A stretch of DNA of 64,000 nucleotides from Thermodesulfovibrionales bacterium (GCA_026415695.1 JAOAGP010000039.1:1-64000), one strand, 5' to 3'. Counted from the first letter of the stretch, positions 34,397-44,321 are shown. Notes: a model not told the origin generated them from the letters alone. Numbers and translations: made by a program.

Positions 34397-34558
34397 TTAT
34401 AAAAAGTCCTTTTTAAATTGATAATGAAGATTAATATTCCCACTAACTTATTGTTGGTTTGTGAAAATTCAATTGTAATAATTTTTATTTTCGTGTAAAA
34501 GAATAAAAAATGGCAAGTATGCCCTTAACTTTTCATCCTTATCGCTGTTATCAAATCT

Positions 34559-34588
34559 TTGACCACTTTGTAATTTTAATGATAGATT
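34559..34588 (+). promoter_or_regulatory. Putative promoter of the DUF457-queE unit
   Basis: TTGACC (34559-34564), 18 bases, TAGATT (34583-34588). The -10 ends 11 bases before the ATG at 34600, and no ribosome binding site is present, so the message may be leaderless or nearly so. The rest of the 34397-34599 gap is A+T-rich with no other structure that I can support. Confidence 0.4.
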
Positions 34589-34599
34589 AGATAATCACA

Positions 34600-35493
34600 A
34601 TGGATCCCATAACCCATACATTTACAGGATTAGCAGTAAAGCAGATAGGATTTAACAGGAAGGCAAGCATTGCAATAGTCATCATTGCCTCCTTACTGCC
34701 CGATATTGATTACATCACTCGCATATGGGGTGCAGATGTATTACTGAGATATCACAGGGGCATCACTCATGGAATAGGGGCACTATTTGTATTCCCTTTA
34801 CTGCTTGCCTTTTTGTTTAAGAACAGATGTGGTTTTTGGTATTCATATATCCTGTCTTTCTTGGCATTTGGGTTACATCTGCTTTTTGACCTGACAAACT
34901 CGTATGGCACGAGGATACTCTCCCCTTTGGATTTTAATGCCTATAGTTTGGACATCATGTTTATCATTGAGCCTTGGTTGACAATCCCTCTGTTGATATC
35001 TTTTGTTGCAGGGCTAATAAACAAAAAGAGGGCGTCAATTATCGCAATCAGTGCAATAATCCTTGTGTCAATGGTATTTGCCTCAAGGTATTACTTACAA
35101 ACGGAGGCAAAGAGGTTTCTAAAAAGCAATATTGATGCAAATATCTACATGGTCTTGCCCATACCGAATGATTTTCTTACTTGGGGATATCTAACACAGA
35201 CAAAAGAGTATTCTGAATTGGGCATAGTTGACCTTTTTACAAGGCGTGTGTTGGTGGCACAACGGTATGAAAACAAAAAAGACCCCTTAATTGATGCCTC
35301 TAAAGAAAACAAGATTGTTAAAAACTTTCTCTACTTTGCAAAGACACCACATGCAGAGGTGGTAAAAACAGATGATGGGTCTATGGTTATATGGAGAGAA
35401 TTAAGATATGCGCTAATAACTGGAGAACGCTTTTCAGTGAAGGTCAAGTTTGATAAAAATGGCAACATCAAACAGGCTGGTTTTAGGATATAA
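34600..35493 (+). CDS. Membrane-bound metal-dependent hydrolase, DUF457/YdjM-like
   Basis: 297 residues. The family motif MDPITHTFTGLAV, LLPDIDYITRIWG and YHRGITHGI supplies the His/Asp residues proposed to bind metal. Several hydrophobic segments lie at about 22-36, 62-80, 85-105, 125-142 and 148-165. A soluble C-terminal ~120 residues follow. E. coli YdjM belongs to the SOS response; the biochemical role of the family is not settled. queE follows after 15 bases. Confidence 0.82.
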   Translation: MDPITHTFTGLAVKQIGFNRKASIAIVIIASLLPDIDYITRIWGADVLLRYHRGITHGIGALFVFPLLLAFLFKNRCGFWYSYILSFLAFGLHLLFDLTNSYGTRILSPLDFNAYSLDIMFIIEPWLTIPLLISFVAGLINKKRASIIAISAIILVSMVFASRYYLQTEAKRFLKSNIDANIYMVLPIPNDFLTWGYLTQTKEYSELGIVDLFTRRVLVAQRYENKKDPLIDASKENKIVKNFLYFAKTPHAEVVKTDDGSMVIWRELRYALITGERFSVKVKFDKNGNIKQAGFRI

Positions 35494-35508
35494 GGGGTAA
35501 GTAGTTAG

Positions 35509-36147
35509 ATGAAGGTTTGTGAAATATTTACAAGTATTCAAGGGGAGTCTTCTTATGCTGGCAAGCCCTGTCATTTCATAAGACTAACTGGTTGTAACCT
35601 CCGTTGTAGATACTGTGATACGACTTATTCATACACTGAAGGCTTTGATATTGACCTCAAGACCTTGGTATCAGAGATACAAAGATTGGCACGGTATAGA
35701 CTGTTTATGATTACAGGGGGTGAGCCCCTCCTTCAAGAAGAGACCTTTGAACTGTCAGCATGGCTCATGAAACAGGGGTTTAAGGTCTTGATAGAGACCA
35801 ACGGTAGCCAGCCAATCAAGACGATACAAAAACATGCTACTATAATTATGGATATAAAGACACCCGGTAGCGGAATGGCTGAGTTTAACGATTTAACAAA
35901 CATACCATACATTAAGGCTGGTGATGAGGTGAAGTTTGTCTTAACAGATGGGGATGATTACATTTGGGCGAGGGATTTTATCAGACAACATAAATTTAAA
36001 GAGGGGGTTGAGGTGTTGTTTTCGCCAGCACATAAGATGCTTGACCCACAAAAACTATCACAATGGATATTGAGGGATGGTCTTGATGTAAGACTTAATC
36101 TCCAACTACACAAGATCATCTTTGGAGAGACAATGAGGGGGGTATGA
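35509..36147 (+). CDS. queE: 7-carboxy-7-deazaguanine synthase
   Basis: Radical SAM enzyme of queuosine synthesis, making CDG from CPH4. 212 residues. The cluster motif CNLRCRYCDTTYSYTEG is near residue 30, preceded by SIQGESSYAGKPCHFIRLTG, the QueE signature. MITGGEPLLQ follows. The cluster motif is the short CxxxCxxC form. The stop overlaps the next start (ATGA). Other queuosine genes (queC, queD, queF) are not in the window. Confidence 0.94.
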   Translation: MKVCEIFTSIQGESSYAGKPCHFIRLTGCNLRCRYCDTTYSYTEGFDIDLKTLVSEIQRLARYRLFMITGGEPLLQEETFELSAWLMKQGFKVLIETNGSQPIKTIQKHATIIMDIKTPGSGMAEFNDLTNIPYIKAGDEVKFVLTDGDDYIWARDFIRQHKFKEGVEVLFSPAHKMLDPQKLSQWILRDGLDVRLNLQLHKIIFGETMRGV

Positions 36148-36584
36148 TTTTAGTTGTTTTGATAGGATTTCTCGTAACATTAAGCATTTTTTCATCGCCT
36201 ATGGCTCAAGAGACCGAAAAATGGCAACTTATTGTAAGAAGTGAAAGTAATAACGATTACTACATAGATATTAATTCATTGAGTTACACGGATTACCACA
36301 CTGCACTTGCGTGGTATAAGGTAATACCTGCAGATAAATCCACTGTTTTTGATAGGTTTAAACATCTGAGGTTGTTTGGTTTTAAGAGTGCCAATGCCCA
36401 ATACTTTAAGGTATACTGTGAGATTGATTGTAGGAGGAGGGTCTTAAGGTTCTTGATAACCACTGTGTATGATGCAGATGGCAATATTGTAAGGAGGGAT
36501 GAGACATTAAATGCCAGATGGACATCAATACCAAGACAGAGCACATTTGACATGATACGGGATGTTATATGCAAATCAGACTGA
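36144..36584 (+). CDS. Secreted small protein, surface-adhesin E-like
   Basis: 146 residues with a signal peptide (about 1-22, cleavable after SPMAQ). The mature part, WQLIVRSESNNDYYIDINSL, then ALAWYKVIPA, VYCEIDCRRRVLRFLITTVY and NARWTSIPRQST, resembles the family named after Haemophilus surface-adhesin protein E, common in Gram-negatives and mostly uncharacterised. Two Cys in the core may form a disulfide. It is translationally coupled to queE on one side and to the binding-protein gene on the other (16-base overlap). Confidence 0.7.
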   Translation: MILVVLIGFLVTLSIFSSPMAQETEKWQLIVRSESNNDYYIDINSLSYTDYHTALAWYKVIPADKSTVFDRFKHLRLFGFKSANAQYFKVYCEIDCRRRVLRFLITTVYDADGNIVRRDETLNARWTSIPRQSTFDMIRDVICKSD

Positions 36585-37495
36585 TTAAAAGGACTCTACT
36601 AATTGTTGTAGTCTTACTCATCCTCTTTTCATGTTCAGAGGAAAGGCCAATCCTTGTTGATTTTTCAAAGAGGTCTGACATCCCTTTAAGACAACATAAG
36701 ACGGTTACTATCAAATATGCCTATTTGCCTCAATACTCCCATATAGTTTCATACCAAAGGCATAACCCCCTCATAGAGTATTTAAAGTCAGAGACTAACC
36801 TTCAGATAGAGCAGGTCTTCCCAGAGACCTTTAATGAGCATATAAAGATGTTAGGGGAGGGTAAGATTGATATCTCTTACTCAAACCCAGTTGCCTATGT
36901 GGAGATGGCAAACCGGTATGGTGCGAGGGCATTTGCAATGATAGTTGAGCCGGATGGCAAGGCAGATTTTAGAGGGCAGATCATAGCAAGGAGCGACAAT
37001 CAAGACATCAAATCTATTAAGGATTGTAAGGGTAAGAGGTGGATTGCAGTTGATCCATATTCGGCAGGCGGATATATATTCCCGCTTGGGCACTTCATTA
37101 AAAACGGTATTAATAAAAAAGACTTTGCAGAGATTGCATTTGCACAGGGGCATGGGAAATCAGAGAAGGTCGTTTTAGCAGTGCATGCGGGCAAGTATGA
37201 CTGTGGTTCAGTAAGAGAAGGCACGCTTGAGATTGTAAAGGACAAGATAAATCTTGCTGATATAAAGATACTTGCAAATACTGATGCCTATCCCGGATGG
37301 GTTTTTGCTGCAAGAAAAGGGCTTGATTCATCGGTAGTTGATGCAATCAGGGATGCGATGATAAAACTTGATGAGAACAACCCTAAACATCAGCAAATTC
37401 TAAAGGCAGCAAATATAAAGGCAATTATATCGGCAGATGATAAGGACTTTGACTCAATAAGACAGTTGATGAAAAGAGTAGGTTCTGAACTTTAG
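36569..37495 (+). CDS. PhnD-type periplasmic binding lipoprotein
   Basis: 308-residue phosphate/phosphite/phosphonate-type substrate-binding protein. Lipobox LILFSC near residue 22. Family segments: YAYLPQYSHIVSYQRHNPLI, GKIDISYSNPVAYVEM, IAVDPYSAGGYIFPL, AVHAGKYDCGSVREG and YPGWVFAARKG. No ABC permease or ATPase lies beside it. Instead a sensor kinase starts 6 bases later, so it probably serves as the ligand-binding input of that kinase rather than a transporter subunit. Ligand unknown. Confidence 0.85.
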   Translation: MQIRLIKRTLLIVVVLLILFSCSEERPILVDFSKRSDIPLRQHKTVTIKYAYLPQYSHIVSYQRHNPLIEYLKSETNLQIEQVFPETFNEHIKMLGEGKIDISYSNPVAYVEMANRYGARAFAMIVEPDGKADFRGQIIARSDNQDIKSIKDCKGKRWIAVDPYSAGGYIFPLGHFIKNGINKKDFAEIAFAQGHGKSEKVVLAVHAGKYDCGSVREGTLEIVKDKINLADIKILANTDAYPGWVFAARKGLDSSVVDAIRDAMIKLDENNPKHQQILKAANIKAIISADDKDFDSIRQLMKRVGSEL

Positions 37496-37501
37496 TCTTC
37501 T

Positions 37502-39574
37502 ATGAACAAAAAAGACCATCTTCTTGATGATATCTCAATTTGGTTAAAAAGTGTAAGGTTTAGGATCAAGATTACCATTGCGATGATCATTACGCTTGTG
37601 ATGTTTGGTTTTTTATTGTCTTACATCATTGGCAGATTCACATCTAAGTCAATGCTTGATGAAAAAAAGTCAAAGGGAGTAAGTCTATCAGTCACCCTTG
37701 CCTCAAGGACTATTGAGCCGTTACTGTCGTATGATTTTTTAAATCTGAAAAACCTCGTTGATGAGACGGTTAGATTAAATAAGGATGTCTCTTATGCAAT
37801 GATTATTGACAAAGAGGAGCAAGTGGTTGCCCATACCTTCATAGACGGCTTTCCTGTAGATTTGGTTAGGGTCAATAGTGTAATGCCCAAGGATACCTAT
37901 AGCATAAAACTAATCACTGATGGTAAGGATTTGATGTATGACATTGCAGCACCTATTAAGATAAGTGGTGATAACATCGGCACGGTAAGAATTGGCATAT
38001 CTCATAGTGAGGCAGAGAGTGTGGCAAGTCGTATCAGATGGACTATTTATTTGATAACATCTGGTGGAATACTCTTTGGAGCAGTTATTGTTGCTTGGAT
38101 TTCAACTACTGTTACTCAAAGGATAAAAACACTACATATGGCGGCAAAGGAGGTTATTAATGGTAATTTGGATGTCCATGCAAACCCAGAAACCGTTTTG
38201 AATTGTTGGGAGTTGATGAACTGTAACAACCACTCATGTCCTGCCTTTGGAAACAAGATTATGAAATGTTGGTACATTGCAGAGACAAGATGTAATGAGT
38301 GCAATGATATCTCGTTTAAGAACAAGTTTGATAGATGTCAAAGATGCAGCATCTACAAAAAGACATCAGGTGATGAGATACAGGAACTTACAGATTTTTT
38401 TGATATAATGGTTTACACCCTTAAGGATAGAATACAGACGCTTAAGGCAACTGAGGAGAGATTACAAAATCAGCAGCAGTTACTTAAGATGATACTTGAT
38501 GCAACACCTGATTATGTAACACTTCAGGACACCGAGATGAGATATCAGGTTGTAAATCAGGCGTTTTGTGAGCTTGTAGGTAAAACTGAATCCGAAATAA
38601 TTGGGAAAACGGACAGGGACATACTGCCTATGAGGGAGTTTGAAAATAATATGGATGATAACATCAAGGTTTTGAATAATAAAACAAGGATGACAAGCGA
38701 GTTTGAGATAACCATTAACAATCAGTCAAGGTGGTTTCATATTGTTAGACTACCGATTATCAGAGCTGATGGTGAGGTGGCAGGAATCTTATGTAGCAGT
38801 AGAGATATTACAGATATAAAGCAGTTACATGACCGATTAGCAAAGGCTCAGCAGATGGAATCTATTGGGCAACTTGCTGCAGGCGTGGCGCATGAGATTA
38901 ATACTCCATTGGGTATCATACTCGGCAATGTCCAACTCATGCTTGAAGACACAGAAGAAGGCACAGAATTACACGAAAATCTACTTATAATTGAGAAATA
39001 CACGAGGATATGTAAAAAGATCGTATCAGACTTGTTACACTTTTCAAGAAGGACTGAGAGCGTTAAGAGGGACATTTCAGTCAATGAAATCATCAAACAG
39101 GTTGTCTCAGTGGTTGAGCATACATATAGTTTAGACAGGGTCTATTTTAGGATGCTTCTTTCAGAGGGAATACCCCTGATTTATGGAGACCCAGAGAAGT
39201 TAGAACAGGTGTTTATGAATCTCTTTAGGAATGCATTTGATGCTATAGGTAGTGATGGAGAGATTCTTGTTACTACTGGTTTTCAGAAGGAGTCTAACAA
39301 TGTGGTGGTTACCGTTGCTGATACAGGCAGTGGAATAAGCCCAGAAAACAAGGACAAGATATTTAATCCTTTTTTTAGCACAAAGTCTGTTGGCAAAGGC
39401 ACAGGGCTTGGGTTATCAGTATCATTGGGGATAATACATGACCACAGTGGCAGTATTGAATTTGAAAGCCCTCCTGTGACGAGATTTCCATGGTTTGATG
39501 AAACATATATACCAAAGAGCGGGACTATGTTTATAATTAAACTACCCATAACTAAAAAGAATACAGGGGGTTAA
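37502..39574 (+). CDS. Membrane sensor histidine kinase with HAMP, two-CW and PAS domains
   Basis: 690 residues. Membrane helices at about 22-44 and 180-202 flank a ~135-residue periplasmic sensor (Cache-like). HAMP follows, then a Cys-rich segment at 235-282: CWELMNCNNHSCPAF, MKCWYIAETRCNEC and RCQRC. It matches the 'two-CW' domain found in anaerobe signalling proteins, here eight Cys. PAS is about 325-440; the HisKA His464 lies in GVAHEINTPLG; the ATPase boxes are NLFRNAFDAIG, DTGSGI and GKGTGLGLSVS. The upstream PhnD-like lipoprotein and downstream receiver make a sensing unit. The Cys cluster could report redox or bind a metal. Confidence 0.9.
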   Translation: MNKKDHLLDDISIWLKSVRFRIKITIAMIITLVMFGFLLSYIIGRFTSKSMLDEKKSKGVSLSVTLASRTIEPLLSYDFLNLKNLVDETVRLNKDVSYAMIIDKEEQVVAHTFIDGFPVDLVRVNSVMPKDTYSIKLITDGKDLMYDIAAPIKISGDNIGTVRIGISHSEAESVASRIRWTIYLITSGGILFGAVIVAWISTTVTQRIKTLHMAAKEVINGNLDVHANPETVLNCWELMNCNNHSCPAFGNKIMKCWYIAETRCNECNDISFKNKFDRCQRCSIYKKTSGDEIQELTDFFDIMVYTLKDRIQTLKATEERLQNQQQLLKMILDATPDYVTLQDTEMRYQVVNQAFCELVGKTESEIIGKTDRDILPMREFENNMDDNIKVLNNKTRMTSEFEITINNQSRWFHIVRLPIIRADGEVAGILCSSRDITDIKQLHDRLAKAQQMESIGQLAAGVAHEINTPLGIILGNVQLMLEDTEEGTELHENLLIIEKYTRICKKIVSDLLHFSRRTESVKRDISVNEIIKQVVSVVEHTYSLDRVYFRMLLSEGIPLIYGDPEKLEQVFMNLFRNAFDAIGSDGEILVTTGFQKESNNVVVTVADTGSGISPENKDKIFNPFFSTKSVGKGTGLGLSVSLGIIHDHSGSIEFESPPVTRFPWFDETYIPKSGTMFIIKLPITKKNTGG

Positions 39575-39578
39575 CAAA

Positions 39579-39938
39579 ATGGCTCGCATAGTTGTCCTTG
39601 ATGATGTGGTGGATTCTGTAAATGTAGTAAAGAGGATACTTGAAAGAAAAGGGCATACAGTATTTGGTTTCACAGAAGAGGAGGATGCGATTGACTTTTG
39701 TAAGAAAAATGATGTTGACCTTGCCATACTTGATATAAAGCTAAAGAGGATAAGTGGTATTGAAGTTCTTGAGGAGATTAGAAAAAACAAGCCAACTATA
39801 AAGGCTATTATGCTGACAGGATATCCAACACTGCAGACTGCAAAAGAGGCATTGGTGTTAGGGGCAAGGGAGTATTGCATCAAACCAATTGAAAAGCAGG
39901 AATTGGAACAGAAGGTTCAAGGTGTTTTAGAATCATAG
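39579..39938 (+). CDS. Single-domain response regulator
   Basis: 119-residue CheY-like receiver: acidic pair in VVLDDVVDSV, phosphoacceptor Asp in LAILDIKLKRISGIEVL, Thr in AIMLTGYPTL and Lys in YCIKPIEK. No output domain, so it must act through a partner. It starts 4 bases after the histidine kinase and ends 2 bases before the phosphatase-YkgJ gene, making it the kinase's likely target. Confidence 0.93.
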   Translation: MARIVVLDDVVDSVNVVKRILERKGHTVFGFTEEEDAIDFCKKNDVDLAILDIKLKRISGIEVLEEIRKNKPTIKAIMLTGYPTLQTAKEALVLGAREYCIKPIEKQELEQKVQGVLES

Positions 39939-39940
39939 AA

Positions 39941-41005
39941 ATGTCAAAGTATCAAATAAGATGGATTACTGACAATCTTGCTGTAGGTCCTGCCCCTTTA
40001 AGTGAGGATGATATTGATGTGCTTAAAAAGCAGGGGATATCTGCTATTGTAAATCTTTGCGGTGAGTTTTGTGACCTTGCAGATATTGAGCGTCTTTGTG
40101 GTTTTGAGGTCTATTACTTAGCAGTAGATGATGACAGTGTGCCTTCTTTGGAAGAGATGGAAAAGGCACTTGAATGGTTAGATGAGGCTATATTTCTTGG
40201 CAAAAAGGTACTTGTTCACTGCAGATTAGGATTGGGTAGAACTGGAACTTTTATAAACAGTTATTTATTGAGAAAGGGCTTTGGTCTGAAGATGGCACAA
40301 AAGCGTCTAAAGGATGTAAAATCTACACCTTCAAGTTATTATCAATGGAGCCTATTAAGGAAATATGACAAACAGAATAAAAGGCTGACTATTAGAGAGC
40401 CATCATTAGAAGGCAAGCACCTTGTTAATCTGACACCTTTTTTTAATGAATATGAGGTCTATGTAAATGAGATACAAAGAACCATTAAGGATAATATATC
40501 TGGTGAGACGAAGGAATGCGGTATATCATGCACTGACTGCTGTCGTGAGCAGTTTACAATCACACTCATAGAGTCAGCATACATAAACCACATCATAAAC
40601 AAGATGCTAACAAGAGAGCAAAGGATGAGGGTTATCCAAAAGGCATGTCATTTGAGAACACAGATGTTACAGCAGCCAGATGTTGACTATGAGTGTCCGT
40701 TGCTTGAGGATAAAAGGTGTGTGATATCTGATTACAGACCAGTAAGATGTAGGGTGTATTTTGTGAAGATGGCATTTGGTTCTATGTTATCGGATACAAA
40801 CAAAAGGTTGGCAGATATAGTTTATTCAAGGATAAGTGATTCTGCTATTGAAGACAGTCTTCATGAGATATCAAGACAACTTTTTTTGGCACTCAATTCT
40901 TCGTTTTTAAGGGACAGGGAATTGAGATTTAGCATGATAAATGTGGTTTCTGGAAGGTTTGTCCAAGACTACTTTAACTATGCAATGTCAAGAAATTCAG
41001 TGTGA
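39941..41005 (+). CDS. Dual-specificity phosphatase fused to YkgJ-type cysteine cluster domain
   Basis: 354 residues. Residues 1-145 are a dual-specificity/tyrosine phosphatase domain with the P-loop HCRLGLGRTGT (Cys94, Arg100) and a plausible acid in VDDDSVPS. Residues ~190-275 are a YkgJ (UPF0153) metal-chelating domain: CGISCTDCCREQF and CPLLEDKRC-x9-C, seven Cys visible at 193, 197, 200, 201, 252, 260 and 270. The last ~80 residues are helical. It immediately follows the kinase-receiver pair, so it may reverse or modulate a phosphorylation signal under metal or redox control. The activity and target are inference. Confidence 0.8.
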   Translation: MSKYQIRWITDNLAVGPAPLSEDDIDVLKKQGISAIVNLCGEFCDLADIERLCGFEVYYLAVDDDSVPSLEEMEKALEWLDEAIFLGKKVLVHCRLGLGRTGTFINSYLLRKGFGLKMAQKRLKDVKSTPSSYYQWSLLRKYDKQNKRLTIREPSLEGKHLVNLTPFFNEYEVYVNEIQRTIKDNISGETKECGISCTDCCREQFTITLIESAYINHIINKMLTREQRMRVIQKACHLRTQMLQQPDVDYECPLLEDKRCVISDYRPVRCRVYFVKMAFGSMLSDTNKRLADIVYSRISDSAIEDSLHEISRQLFLALNSSFLRDRELRFSMINVVSGRFVQDYFNYAMSRNSV

Positions 41006-41038
41006 CTCATAAAAATAAATCGTAAGGGGTAAGAGACA

Positions 41039-42727
41039 ATGCAGTCAGAGTATCCAAAGGTTTCAAACTTTATAAGATCCATAGTTGAGCAAGATATCAA
41101 AGAGGGTAGGGTCAAGAAGGTGATTACGAGATTCCCACCTGAACCCAATGGTTACCTCCACATAGGGCATGCAAAGTCAATATGTCTTAACTTCGGTCTT
41201 GCTGAAGAATTCGGAGGACATTGCAATCTTAGATTTGACGACACAAACCCAAGTAAAGAGGAACAAGAATATGTTGACTCCATAATTGAGGATGTGAGGT
41301 GGCTTGGGTTTGATTGGGAAGATAGGCTTTATTATGCATCCGATTATTTTGAGCAGTTGTATCAGTGGGCAGAGGAGTTGATAAAGAAGGGTAAGGCATA
41401 TGTATGTGACCTAACACCTGAAGAGATAAAGGAATACAGAGGCACACTTACAGAACCCGGTAAGGAAAGCCCATATAGAAACAGAACAGTTGAGGAGAAT
41501 CTTGATCTGTTTAGGAGGATGCGTGCAGGTGAATTTCCCGATGGCTCAAAGACCTTGAGGGCAAAGATTGATATGTCATCAGGTAACATCAACATGAGAG
41601 ACCCTGTAATGTATCGTATCAAACACGAATCCCATCACAGGACAGGCGATAAGTGGTGTATTTATCCAATGTATGACTATGCCCATGGTCAAAGTGATTC
41701 CATTGAGGGAGTAACGCACTCAATATGCACTATGGAATACGAAGACCATAGACCCCTGTATGATTGGTATTTGGATAACCTTGAGATATACCATCCGAGG
41801 CAATACGAGTTTGCAAGACTAAATCTGAGCCATACAGTTTTAAGCAAAAGGAAGTTATTGACATTAGTCCAGCAGGGTTTTGTCAATGGCTGGGATGACC
41901 CCAGAATGCCAACCATAGCAGGTATTAGAAGAAGGGGTTATACCCCACAGTCAATCAGAAACTTTTGTGAGCGTATTGGTGTAGGTAAAAAGGAAAGCCT
42001 CGTTGATATAGCACTTCTTGAATACTGTATAAGGGAGGATTTAAATAAGACTGCCCAAAGGGTCATGGCAGTGTTAGAACCGCTAAAGGTTGTAATCATC
42101 AACTATCCTGAAGATAAGGTTGAATACCTTGATGCAATCAACAATCCTGAAGACCCGGCAGCAGGGACAAGGCAGATACCGTTTAGTAAAGAGATATACA
42201 TTGAGAAGGATGATTTTATGGAGCATCCTGTAAAAGACTTCTATCGTCTTGCACCGGGTAGAGAGGTGCGTTTGAGGTATGCCTACTTTATCAAGTGTGT
42301 GGATGTAAAAAAAGATGCTGATGGTAACATAACAGAGATTATCTGCACATACGACCCAGCAACAAGAGGCGGAGATGCACCTGATAAGAGGAAGGTCAAG
42401 GCAACTCTTCATTGGGTGTCGGCATCACACTGTTTTGAAGCAGAGGTCAGACTTTATGACAAGCTGTTTACCAAAGAAGACCCAAACGATGTTGAAGAGG
42501 GCAAGGATTTTACTGATTACATTAATCCCAACTCCCTTAAGATAATAAAGAATGCAAGATTAGAGCCATCATTGCAGACAGCAAAGAAGGGTGAGAGATT
42601 CCAATTTGAAAGACTTGGATATTTCTGTGTTGACAGTGTTGATTCAAAGGAGGGATGTCCAGTCTTTAATCGCACCGTTACCCTAAAAGATGAATGGGCT
42701 AAGATAAAGAAGACTTTGAATGTTTAA
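41039..42727 (+). CDS. glnS: Glutaminyl-tRNA synthetase
   Basis: 562-residue class I synthetase. [20 protein letters not shown] carries [23 protein letters not shown] is the GlnRS signature, distinguishing it from GluRS; the KMSKS-equivalent is [10 protein letters not shown]. The C-terminal anticodon-binding beta-barrels (about 340-560) are present. A GlnRS means the cell need not rely on the tRNA-dependent amidotransferase route for Gln-tRNA. nagZ follows with no gap. Confidence 0.96.
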   Translation: MQSEYPKVSNFIRSIVEQDIKEGRVKKVITRFPPEPNGYLHIGHAKSICLNFGLAEEFGGHCNLRFDDTNPSKEEQEYVDSIIEDVRWLGFDWEDRLYYASDYFEQLYQWAEELIKKGKAYVCDLTPEEIKEYRGTLTEPGKESPYRNRTVEENLDLFRRMRAGEFPDGSKTLRAKIDMSSGNINMRDPVMYRIKHESHHRTGDKWCIYPMYDYAHGQSDSIEGVTHSICTMEYEDHRPLYDWYLDNLEIYHPRQYEFARLNLSHTVLSKRKLLTLVQQGFVNGWDDPRMPTIAGIRRRGYTPQSIRNFCERIGVGKKESLVDIALLEYCIREDLNKTAQRVMAVLEPLKVVIINYPEDKVEYLDAINNPEDPAAGTRQIPFSKEIYIEKDDFMEHPVKDFYRLAPGREVRLRYAYFIKCVDVKKDADGNITEIICTYDPATRGGDAPDKRKVKATLHWVSASHCFEAEVRLYDKLFTKEDPNDVEEGKDFTDYINPNSLKIIKNARLEPSLQTAKKGERFQFERLGYFCVDSVDSKEGCPVFNRTVTLKDEWAKIKKTLNV

Positions 42728-44218
42728 ATGTCAGATACAAAGTTCAGATTAGCCCAATTAATTATCCAGAGATTAGATGGTGATAGATTAGGTGATTCTA
42801 ATTACGAAAAAACGATAAAAGACTATGTCTCAAGGGGATGTGGTGGTTTTATAATCTTTGGGGGGCGTAGAGAGGTTGTAAGACGCTTCATCAAAGAACT
42901 TGAGGGCATAGCAAAACATCCACTATTTATCGCATCTGACATAGAATGTGGATTAGCAAGACAGATTAAAGAGACGACCCAATTCCCCTGCCAGATGGCT
43001 TTAGCCTCTGCACTGTATCCTTCTAAACAAGATACCCTCATCAAGATGCTAAATGCCATTGCAGATGAATGTCTGTATGTGGGTATCAACATGCCTTTGA
43101 TACCTGTTTTAGATGTAAATCAAAACCCCAACAATCCTATCATAGCCACACGGGCATTCTCCGATGATGTAGAGGTGGTATCTTGGTTTGTGCCATTTTA
43201 CGCGGATGTATTTAAGATGAAAGGATTGATAGGTGTATGCAAGCACTTTCCGGGTCATGGTGATACATCCCTTGATTCACACATCCTACTACCGACTATC
43301 AACAAGACAAAGGATGCGTTAGAAAGTGTTGATTTAAAACCCTTTAAGACCGCCATTGATGAGGGGTTTCAAGGTGTGATGGTGGGACATCTAAAGATAC
43401 CTTGTCTTGATGATACCTATCCTGCAAGTTTATCAAAAAGTATAGTCACCAACCTTTTAAGGCAAGGGATGGGTTTTGATGGTCTTGTTTTAAGTGATGC
43501 AATGAATATGGAGGCACTCAAAGGATTTAAAAACATCTACGCAATGGCATTAAATGCTGGAATTGATGTAATACTTCATCCACATGATTTTGATGGATGT
43601 CTTCAATCCCTTTGTGATGCAATAGACGAAGGGGTTTTAGGATATGATGTGATTGATACGGCATTTGAAAGGGTAATGAAGGCGAGGTATCAAAAAAGAG
43701 AGCACAATGATTTGATCAATTTAGAGTATCATGAACAGTTATCAAGTATTATTTACGGCATGTCAACATCATTGCTTAAGCCCAATGATAGACTCTTGCC
43801 ATTACACCGTAATGACTTTAAGCATGTCTTCATCTGTGATGAAAGTGGAAGAAATGATAGCACTCCTACAAGGCGATTCTTTAAGGATGTGGTTACAAGT
43901 CAACAGATACCGTCTATCAAAGGTAGAAATGTTGTAGTTGCAATCTTTACTATTGTCTCTGCTTGGCATGGTAGTTCAGGTATTAGTGATGAGGGAATTA
44001 ATGTAATACAAAAAATCATATCCCTTTCAGATAAAACGGTTATCATATCTTTTGGAAGTCCTTATGTATTGAGGTTTTTTGGTGATGCTGACATTTTAAT
44101 CGCAGCCTATGAACCCACACCAAAGGCACAAGAAAATGCAATGAAGTGCCTTTTTGAAGGAAAAAGATTTAATACAAACCTGCCTGTAAGGATTGATTTT
44201 ATGAAACCTGATGATTAA
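42728..44218 (+). CDS. nagZ: Glycoside hydrolase family 3, beta-N-acetylhexosaminidase-like
   Basis: Removes GlcNAc from muropeptides during cell-wall recycling. 496 residues. The GH3 barrel has GVCKHFPGHGDTSLDSHILL, the His-Asp catalytic dyad of NagZ enzymes, and the nucleophile motif GLVLSDAMNMEALKG. A C-terminal domain of about 150 residues (from about 345) resembles the GH3 C-terminal module of Gram-positive-type NagZ; E. coli NagZ lacks it. No signal peptide is seen, so the enzyme is cytoplasmic. Starts directly after the glnS stop. Confidence 0.88.
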   Translation: MSDTKFRLAQLIIQRLDGDRLGDSNYEKTIKDYVSRGCGGFIIFGGRREVVRRFIKELEGIAKHPLFIASDIECGLARQIKETTQFPCQMALASALYPSKQDTLIKMLNAIADECLYVGINMPLIPVLDVNQNPNNPIIATRAFSDDVEVVSWFVPFYADVFKMKGLIGVCKHFPGHGDTSLDSHILLPTINKTKDALESVDLKPFKTAIDEGFQGVMVGHLKIPCLDDTYPASLSKSIVTNLLRQGMGFDGLVLSDAMNMEALKGFKNIYAMALNAGIDVILHPHDFDGCLQSLCDAIDEGVLGYDVIDTAFERVMKARYQKREHNDLINLEYHEQLSSIIYGMSTSLLKPNDRLLPLHRNDFKHVFICDESGRNDSTPTRRFFKDVVTSQQIPSIKGRNVVVAIFTIVSAWHGSSGISDEGINVIQKIISLSDKTVIISFGSPYVLRFFGDADILIAAYEPTPKAQENAMKCLFEGKRFNTNLPVRIDFMKPDD

Positions 44219-44321
44219 TAGCCCTAAAACCTGCCTGACTTTTACATCACAATGAAATTTGAATAATGTCTGTTTAATATGATACTTTTAGAACCTATCT
44301 AATATCGTTTTTGGAGGTCTA

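Noticed and set aside
34397-34599. Zur box or small RNA in the znuA/DUF457 gap
   Set aside because: I found no convincing Zur-type dyad or structured RNA by eye; only a putative promoter is supported.
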